From positions 1 to 10,613 of the forward strand of contig CANFFZ010000067.1 in assembly GCA_947446155.1 (NCBI GenBank): DNA of 10,613 bases, written 5' to 3'. The DNA is from Chloroflexota bacterium. GTDB lineage: Bacteria; Chloroflexota; Dehalococcoidia; UBA2979. Numbering within the stretch: the first letter of the stretch is position 1; the number at the start of each line of letters is the position of its first letter. Shown piece after piece: positions 6,338-10,613 of the stretch. Both the position numbers and the translations under genes were made by a program. The notes under the pieces were generated by a model, which saw only the letters and a program-made list of their open reading frames with translations, did no database searches and was not told the origin of the DNA.

Positions 6338-8791
6338 ATGATGCGGAACGATCGATTTACGGAGCAGGCTCAGGAAGTGCTGGCGTCTTCCCAGGCGCTC
6401 GTGCGGGAGTCGCGGCATGCGCAGTGGGACGTGGAGCACGTCCTCTACGCCGTCGTGCGGCTGAAGGACTCGCTGGCGCGTGAGGTGCTGTCGAACATGG
6501 GCGTGGACCCCGAGGCGGTCGGGCGCGCGGTAAAAGAGCGGCTGGACCGTGCGCCTCGGCTGGCGCACGACGTCGTGCAGATCTACACGACGCCTCGGAT
6601 CGTGTCCGTGCTGGAGGCGGCGAACGCCGAGTCGTCCCGCCTGCAGGACGAGTACGTGGGCGTGGAGCATCTGCTCATCGCGCTGTCCGATGTGCGCGAC
6701 GGCGATGTCGTAGCGGTCCTCGCGGAGTTCTCGATCACGAAGGAGCGCGTGTACCGCGCGCTGCAGCAGATCCGTGGGAACGCTCGGGTGGACTCGCCGA
6801 CGGCGGAGTCGCGGTACCAGGCGCTGTCGAAGTACAGCACGGACCTGACCGAGGTGGCGCGCAACGGGAAGATCGACCCGGTGATCGGGCGCGACGAGGA
6901 AGTCGCGCGCGTGATGCAGGTGTTGAACCGGCGCACGAAGAACAACCCGGTGCTGATCGGCGAGGCGGGCGTGGGCAAGACGGCGATCGTCGAAGGCCTC
7001 GCGCAACGCATCGTGAGCGGGGACGTGCCGGAGCGGCTGAAGGGGAAGCGCGTACTCGCCCTCGACATGGGCGCGCTGCTCGCGGGTTCGAAGTTCCGCG
7101 GGGAGTTCGAGGAGCGCCTGCAGGCCGTGATGGCCGAGGTGAAGCAGTCAGCCGGTGAAGTGATCCTCTTCATCGACGAGTTGCACCAAGTGGTCGGCGC
7201 CGGCGGCGCGGACGGGGCGATCGACGCCTCCAACATGATGAAGCCGGCGCTGGCACGCGGTGAACTCCGCGTGATCGGTGCCACGACCCTCGTCGAGTAC
7301 CGCAAGCACATCGAATCGGACGCGGCGCTGGAGCGGCGGTTCTCACCGGTGTTCGTGGACGAGCCGAGTGAGGACGAGGCGATCCAGATCCTGCATGGGA
7401 TCCGCTCAAAGTATGAGGCGCACCACGGTGTGCCGATCACGGACGCGGCGATCGAGGCGGCGGTACACCTCTCCGCACGGTACATCCCGGACCGGAACCT
7501 GCCGGACAAGGCGATCGACCTCATCGACGAGGCCGGGTCGAAGCACGTGATCCAGGCAGAGGCGATGTCGCCCGACCTGCGCGACCTGAAGCAGCGGCTC
7601 GACGACGCCTCGATGCGTCTCGACGCAGCAGCGGCGCGGCAGGACTTCGAGTCGGCGGCGCGGATCAAGCAGGAGGTGCTCGCCATCCAGGCGGAGCACA
7701 CGGAGCGTCGCGCGACGTGGCAGCGTGAGCACGGGCTGGGCGAGGAGGTCTCCGAGCAGGAGATCGCGGCGCTTATCGCGCAGATGACGGGGATCCCCGT
7801 CGACCGGATGCTCGAGGGCGAGGCAGACAAGCTGCTGAAGATGGAAGAGTTCCTTCACCAGCGGGTGATCGGCCAGGAGCGAGCGATCACGGCGCTGTCG
7901 GACGCGATCCGGCGCGCACGGAGCGGGTTGAAAGACCCGCGCCGTCCGATCGGTTCGTTCATCTTCGTCGGCCCGACTGGCGTCGGTAAGACGTACCTGA
8001 CGAAGGCGTTGGCAGAGTACCTGTTCGACGACCCGGACGCGCTGCTGCGGATCGACATGAGCGAATACCAGGAGCGGCACGCGGTCTCGCGGCTGCTCGG
8101 TGCGCCTCCGGGATACGTGGGGTTCGACCAGGCCGGTGAACTGACGGAGGCGGTGCGCCGCCGTCCGTATCAGGTGGTGCTGTTCGACGAGATCGAGAAG
8201 GCACACCCGGACATCTTCAACACGCTGTTGCAGGTGATGGACGACGGACGGCTGACAGACAGTCACGGACGCACGGTGGACTTCCGCAACACGGTGATCG
8301 TGATGACGAGCAACCTCGGCACCGGTCAGAAGACGGAGGCCCTCGGCTACCGGCGCACGGCGTCGGCGGTGGAGAGCGACCGACAGCAACGCGAGGTGGA
8401 GGGGGCGCTGAAGCGGTTCTTCCGCCCGGAGTTCCTGAACCGGGTGGACGAGGTGGTGATATTCGAGCCGCTGACGGAGCCGGAGATCCAGCAGATCGCA
8501 CGCCTCGAGGTGAACACGGTGGCGGAGCGGCTGTCGGACCGGAAGGTGAGGCTGGTGGTGACAGACGCGGCTGTGGCGCTGATCGCGAAGGAAGGGTTCG
8601 ACCCGGACTTCGGGGCACGCCCGTTGCGCCGGCTGATCGAGCGGAAGGTGGAGAACCCACTGGCGCGGGAGATCCTCGCCGGTGCGTACCAGGCAGGCGA
8701 CCTCGTGACGGTCGATGTGGTGAACGGCCAGTTCGAGTTCACTCGGACGGCCGGTGCTACTTCGAAAGTGGTGGAGACGACCGCTTCGTAG
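6338..8791 (+). CDS. clpC: ClpC-type Hsp100 AAA+ unfoldase
   Basis: A hexameric ATP-driven protein unfoldase that feeds substrates to ClpP or remodels aggregates. In order: an N-terminal double Clp_N repeat (about 1-145); AAA+ domain 1 with Walker A GEAGVGKT (208-215), Walker B FIDE (278-281) and pore loop [11 protein letters not shown] (250-260); a short middle domain with a UVR-like helix ([18 protein letters not shown], 430-447); AAA+ domain 2 with Walker A GPTGVGKT (545-552), pore loop GYVG (592-595) and Walker B LFDE (615-618); and a C-terminal small domain. The short middle domain and total length (817 aa) mark ClpC rather than ClpB, whose middle domain is about 120 residues. The loop after [11 protein letters not shown] carries LGY (669-671), close to the (V/I/L)GF ClpP-docking tripeptide. 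GGAG lies eight bases before the ATG at 6338; a second ATG follows directly. It is the last gene of the HspR operon. Confidence 0.94.
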   Translation: MMRNDRFTEQAQEVLASSQALVRESRHAQWDVEHVLYAVVRLKDSLAREVLSNMGVDPEAVGRAVKERLDRAPRLAHDVVQIYTTPRIVSVLEAANAESSRLQDEYVGVEHLLIALSDVRDGDVVAVLAEFSITKERVYRALQQIRGNARVDSPTAESRYQALSKYSTDLTEVARNGKIDPVIGRDEEVARVMQVLNRRTKNNPVLIGEAGVGKTAIVEGLAQRIVSGDVPERLKGKRVLALDMGALLAGSKFRGEFEERLQAVMAEVKQSAGEVILFIDELHQVVGAGGADGAIDASNMMKPALARGELRVIGATTLVEYRKHIESDAALERRFSPVFVDEPSEDEAIQILHGIRSKYEAHHGVPITDAAIEAAVHLSARYIPDRNLPDKAIDLIDEAGSKHVIQAEAMSPDLRDLKQRLDDASMRLDAAAARQDFESAARIKQEVLAIQAEHTERRATWQREHGLGEEVSEQEIAALIAQMTGIPVDRMLEGEADKLLKMEEFLHQRVIGQERAITALSDAIRRARSGLKDPRRPIGSFIFVGPTGVGKTYLTKALAEYLFDDPDALLRIDMSEYQERHAVSRLLGAPPGYVGFDQAGELTEAVRRRPYQVVLFDEIEKAHPDIFNTLLQVMDDGRLTDSHGRTVDFRNTVIVMTSNLGTGQKTEALGYRRTASAVESDRQQREVEGALKRFFRPEFLNRVDEVVIFEPLTEPEIQQIARLEVNTVAERLSDRKVRLVVTDAAVALIAKEGFDPDFGARPLRRLIERKVENPLAREILAGAYQAGDLVTVDVVNGQFEFTRTAGATSKVVETTAS

Positions 8792-8815
8792 CGGCCTCGA
8801 CGGGTTGGGGCAGTG

Positions 8816-8854
8816 CGAGGGCGTCCGGTGACGGGCGCCCTCGTTGTTTGTGTG
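8816..8854 (+). terminator. Intrinsic terminator of the dnaJ-hspR-clpC operon
   Basis: CGAGGGCGTCCG (8816-8827) pairs with CGGGCGCCCTCG (8832-8843) as a 12-bp stem with one G-T wobble and a GTGA tetraloop, 24 bases past the clpC stop. The tail TTGTTTGTGTG is T-rich but broken by G. The stem arm and tail recur in the terminator after htpX. Confidence 0.85.
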
Positions 8855-8940
8855 TGCGGGGCACCACGCCCTCGTGCGATTCACACTTCCGTTGCAACCG
8901 GGCGGAGACCTCGCGGTAACATCAAGGGTGCGCGGGACAC

Positions 8941-8974
8941 TTCGGATCCTTCGCTGAAGGCTGGTGCCGGAATG
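8941..8974 (+). promoter_or_regulatory. Possible RNA-thermometer hairpin hiding the htpX ribosome-binding site
   Basis: CCTTC (8948-8952) pairs perfectly with GAAGG (8956-8960) across a 3-base loop. GAAGG is the best Shine-Dalgarno for htpX, 11 bases before its ATG. A second tier, TTCGG (8941-8945) with CCGGA (8967-8971, one G-U pair), closes below it and ends exactly before the start codon. This resembles the short stems that melt on heating in heat-shock leaders. No folding energy was computed, and the mRNA 5' end is unknown. Confidence 0.35.
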
Positions 8975-9799
8975 AACAATCTCAAGACGGTGGTGCTGCT
9001 AGCGGCGTTGAGCGGACTGCTGATCGCGGTCGGTGGCGCGATCGGTGGGGCGAGCGGGGCGCTGCTGTTCTTCGGGGTTTCGCTGCTGCTGAACGCCGGC
9101 TCGTACTGGTTTTCCGCGGACATCGTGCTGAAAACGTCGGGGGCGCACGAGATCCAGCGCGAGCAGGACCCGGCTTTGTTCGACATGGTGGCCGAGGTGG
9201 CGCGACGCGCGGAGATGCCGATGCCTCGCGTGTACGCGATGGACTCGGCGCAGCCGAACGCGTTCGCGACCGGGAGGTCGCCAAAGCACGCGGCGGTGGC
9301 GGTGACCTCGGGCATCCGGCAGTTGCTGTCGGACCGCGAGTTGTTCGCGGTGCTGGGGCACGAGATCTCGCACGTGAAGAACCGCGACATCCTGATCAAC
9401 AGCGTGGTAGCGGCGATCGCTTCGGCAATCTCGATGATCGGGTGGATCGGGATGTTCACCGGCGGCGGCGGCGACCGCGACAACCGCGGCAGCAACCTAA
9501 TCGCGATCATCGTGGCGCCGATCGCGGCATCGCTGATCCAGATGGGGATCTCGCGGTCGCGGGAGTTCGAGGCGGACGCGGACGGTGCGGCGGTGTCGGG
9601 TGATCCGGCGGCGCTGGCGTCGGCATTGCAGCGACTCGAGATGGGCGCGCGCCGGCTGCCGATGAACGTACCCAAGTCGACGGCACACCTGTTCATCGTG
9701 AACCCCTTCGCCGGGGTGAGCGCCCGCAACCTGTTCTCGACGCACCCGCCGACCGAGGAGCGGGTGGCACGACTGCAGAAGATGGCTTCGCGCCAGTAA
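8972..9799 (+). CDS. htpX: HtpX, membrane-bound M48 zinc metalloprotease
   Basis: A 275-aa inner-membrane protease that cleaves misfolded membrane proteins with its active site facing the cytoplasm. Two hydrophobic segments lie at the N-terminus (about 6-25 and 28-47), then NAFATGRSPKHAAVAVTSGI, the zinc motif HEISH (130-134) in the family sequence GHEISHVKNRDI, two further hydrophobic stretches (about 141-164 and 174-193), and SRSREFEAD with the third ligand Glu198 and Asp202. FSTHPPTEERVARL near the C-terminus is also typical. The length is slightly below the usual 280-290. The start is the ATG at 8972: the frame is open back to 8813, but that extra region runs through the clpC terminator and lacks family similarity. 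The gene lies between two strong terminators and so is its own unit; its leader may fold over the ribosome-binding site. No HAIR copy is visible upstream. Confidence 0.95.
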   Translation: MNNLKTVVLLAALSGLLIAVGGAIGGASGALLFFGVSLLLNAGSYWFSADIVLKTSGAHEIQREQDPALFDMVAEVARRAEMPMPRVYAMDSAQPNAFATGRSPKHAAVAVTSGIRQLLSDRELFAVLGHEISHVKNRDILINSVVAAIASAISMIGWIGMFTGGGGDRDNRGSNLIAIIVAPIAASLIQMGISRSREFEADADGAAVSGDPAALASALQRLEMGARRLPMNVPKSTAHLFIVNPFAGVSARNLFSTHPPTEERVARLQKMASRQ

Positions 9800-9805
9800 T
9801 CCCTC

Positions 9806-9870
9806 CCCGAGTTCACACAAACAGGAGAGGGCGCCCGATGGGCGCCCTCTCCTGTTTGTGTGAACTCGGG
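9806..9870. terminator. Bidirectional terminator, 31-bp perfect palindrome between htpX and the VOC gene
   Basis: Bases 9806-9836 are the exact reverse complement of 9840-9870, with a 3-base GAT loop. The element lies 6 bases past the htpX stop and 7 bases past the stop of the convergent VOC gene. The inner part is GC-rich (GAGAGGGCGCCC against GGGCGCCCTCTC) and the outer part is T-rich on each strand (TGTTTGTGTG), which fits an intrinsic terminator working in both directions. Confidence 0.9.
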
Positions 9871-9877
9871 CGGCGCG

Positions 9878-10282
9878 CTACGCGGCAGGCGGGCGCTGGA
9901 TGAGTTCGATGCGGATGTTGTCCGGGCAGCGGATGAAGCAGATCCGCTGGACGGGCGGCGTCGACGGTGGGGGCGGTGCCTGGAGGACGACGGCGCCGAG
10001 GTTGGTCAACCTCGCGAGGTCCGCTTCGAGGTTGTCGGAGTCGAAGCCGAAGTGCTCGAGGCCTTCGTGAGCATTAGCGTCGCCCGGCCCGAGGGTTTCG
10101 CCGGTACGCGCTCCGGAAATGTTGACGGTGATGCCGTTCTCCGAGCGACAGGCGACGAAGCGGTCGCCGACATCTCGGACGGTGTCGCTGACGATGGTGA
10201 AGTTAAAGGCCTTCACCCACCAGTCGGCGACGACCTTGGGGTCGTGTGTCTTGAGGTGGATGTGGTTGATGTTGAAGGGCAT
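9878..10282 (-). CDS. VOC superfamily (glyoxalase/bleomycin resistance/dioxygenase fold) protein
   Basis: A 134-aa cytosolic protein with two beta-alpha-beta-beta-beta modules of the vicinal oxygen chelate fold. Module 1 begins with INHIHLKTHDPKVVADWWVKAFNF, the usual start with a metal-ligand His (His7 or His9). Module 2 begins near EHFGFDSDNLEADLARLTNLGAVV with His77, and the last strand IRIELIQR supplies Glu126. A His/His/Glu set fits a metal-dependent enzyme, but VOC members include lyases, dioxygenases, epimerases and antibiotic-binding proteins, so the reaction is unknown. A proline run (PPPPSTPP, 103-110) lies in the loop before the final strands. AGGAG stands eight bases before the ATG at 10282. 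The gene is downstream of an acyl-CoA dehydrogenase on the same strand but separated from it by a hairpin, and converges on htpX. Confidence 0.9.
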   Translation of the reverse strand: MPFNINHIHLKTHDPKVVADWWVKAFNFTIVSDTVRDVGDRFVACRSENGITVNISGARTGETLGPGDANAHEGLEHFGFDSDNLEADLARLTNLGAVVLQAPPPPSTPPVQRICFIRCPDNIRIELIQRPPAA

Positions 10283-10385
10283 ACGGGCGCTCCTGCTTCG
10301 TTGGTTGGGATGGGGAAAGCGTAACGCGAGATCGGGTTTGCGACGGGAGTATGAGCAGCACGCATAAGGTGCGGCGACACACGAA

Positions 10386-10409
10386 GAGGCCGCCCTTGCG
10401 GGCGGCCTC
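10386..10409. terminator. Terminator hairpin downstream of the acyl-CoA dehydrogenase gene
   Basis: GAGGCCGCCC (10386-10395) pairs perfectly with GGGCGGCCTC (10400-10409) around a TTGC loop, 47 bases past the acyl-CoA dehydrogenase stop on the minus strand. The minus-strand tail is TTCGTGTGTCG and the plus-strand tail is CTTGTTTGCG, both like the tails of the other two terminators. Confidence 0.75.
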
Positions 10410-10456
10410 CTTGTTTGCGTTCCGCGTGCGGCCGAGGCCGCTCGGGGGTGCTTCGG

Positions 10457-10613
10457 CTAGAGGCCGAGCTGCTGTGCGACCAGTTCGCGGTGGAAGTCGG
10501 CGTCGCCGAAGGCGAGCTCGGCCCGCTTCTGGCGGCGGTAGAACAGCTGGATCTTGTAGTCCTTGGTGAAGCCGATACCACCGTGGATCTGCTGGCCGTG
10601 GGCGACCACTCGA
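10457..10613 (-). CDS. Acyl-CoA dehydrogenase, C-terminal fragment
   Basis: Only the last 51 codons lie in the window; the gene enters from the right edge and ends at a TAG (10459-10457). The visible piece contains QIHGGIGFTKDY, the signature of the C-terminal helical domain of FAD-dependent acyl-CoA dehydrogenases, followed by LFYRRQKRAELAFGDADFHRELVAQQLGL. Such enzymes oxidise acyl-CoA thioesters at the alpha-beta bond and pass electrons to ETF. The catalytic residues and the chain-length pocket are outside the window, so the substrate cannot be inferred. The ending is typical of the many ACAD paralogues found in fatty-acid or sterol degrading bacteria. Confidence 0.9.
   Translation of the reverse strand, partial: RVVAHGQQIHGGIGFTKDYKIQLFYRRQKRAELAFGDADFHRELVAQQLGL

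Noticed and set aside
7406..8884. Long minus-strand open frame (492 codons) opposite clpC
   Set aside because: It is antisense to the highly conserved AAA+ domains, its product is Arg/His/Leu-rich without any motif, and GC-rich genes commonly leave the opposite frames open. The same holds for minus-strand frames at 6583-7830 and 5852-7006.
8892..8922. TTGCAA ... TAACAT as a promoter for htpX
   Set aside because: The spacer is 19 bases, outside the usual 16-18, and each box is only a partial match; too weak to list as a feature.
8813..8971. N-terminal extension of HtpX to an upstream start
   Set aside because: The extra 53 codons run through the clpC terminator hairpin, carry no family similarity, and would put a polar segment before the first membrane helix.
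1..10613. Mobile element, CRISPR array, or defence island
   Set aside because: No transposase, integrase, direct-repeat array or nuclease gene was found; the inverted repeats present are single hairpins near gene ends.

Overview
This is a GC-rich bacterial chromosomal window with twelve protein genes (two running off the ends), one interrupted small ORF, and several hairpins and control sites. The mix suggests Chloroflexota (Dehalococcoidia-like) or, less likely, Actinomycetota: a MerR-type HspR repressor with its HAIR operator, a UVR-type ClpC, GTG starts, GTGA stop/start overlaps and an acyl-CoA dehydrogenase. This placement is inference; no rRNA or other marker gene is present. I see no tRNA, rRNA, CRISPR array, transposase or phage gene.

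Left part, minus strand (1-4272). Read in transcription order this holds a small P-loop kinase-like gene, a 255-aa protein of unknown function, an 80-codon ORF broken by an in-frame TAG, and two paralogous MFS transporters joined by a 4-bp GTGA overlap. The second MFS gene leaves the window just before its C-terminus. A perfect 17-bp inverted repeat links the 3' end of the kinase gene to the leader of the 255-aa gene.

Centre, plus strand (4383-9799). A short IsdG/HmoA-like monooxygenase gene, with a good candidate promoter and Shine-Dalgarno, is followed by a hairpin. Next comes a heat-shock operon, dnaJ-hspR-clpC, preceded by a near-consensus HAIR operator, so HspR probably represses its own operon. 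The operon lacks dnaK and grpE, and its DnaJ keeps only two of the usual four zinc-finger CxxC motifs. A strong terminator closes it. The membrane protease gene htpX follows as its own unit. Its Shine-Dalgarno can fold into a small two-tier hairpin that ends at the start codon, a possible RNA thermometer. Together these genes form a protein quality-control block: J-protein substrate delivery, Clp unfolding or proteolysis, membrane proteolysis and a shared heat-shock repressor.

Right part, minus strand (9878-10613). A VOC/glyoxalase-fold gene converges on htpX across a 31-bp perfect palindrome that probably terminates both. An acyl-CoA dehydrogenase C-terminus enters from the right edge, ending before another hairpin. 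Three terminator-like hairpins share GGGCGCCCTC-like arms and a TGTTTGTGTG-like tail, which looks like a lineage-typical terminator form. No stretch longer than 300 bases lacks a gene.
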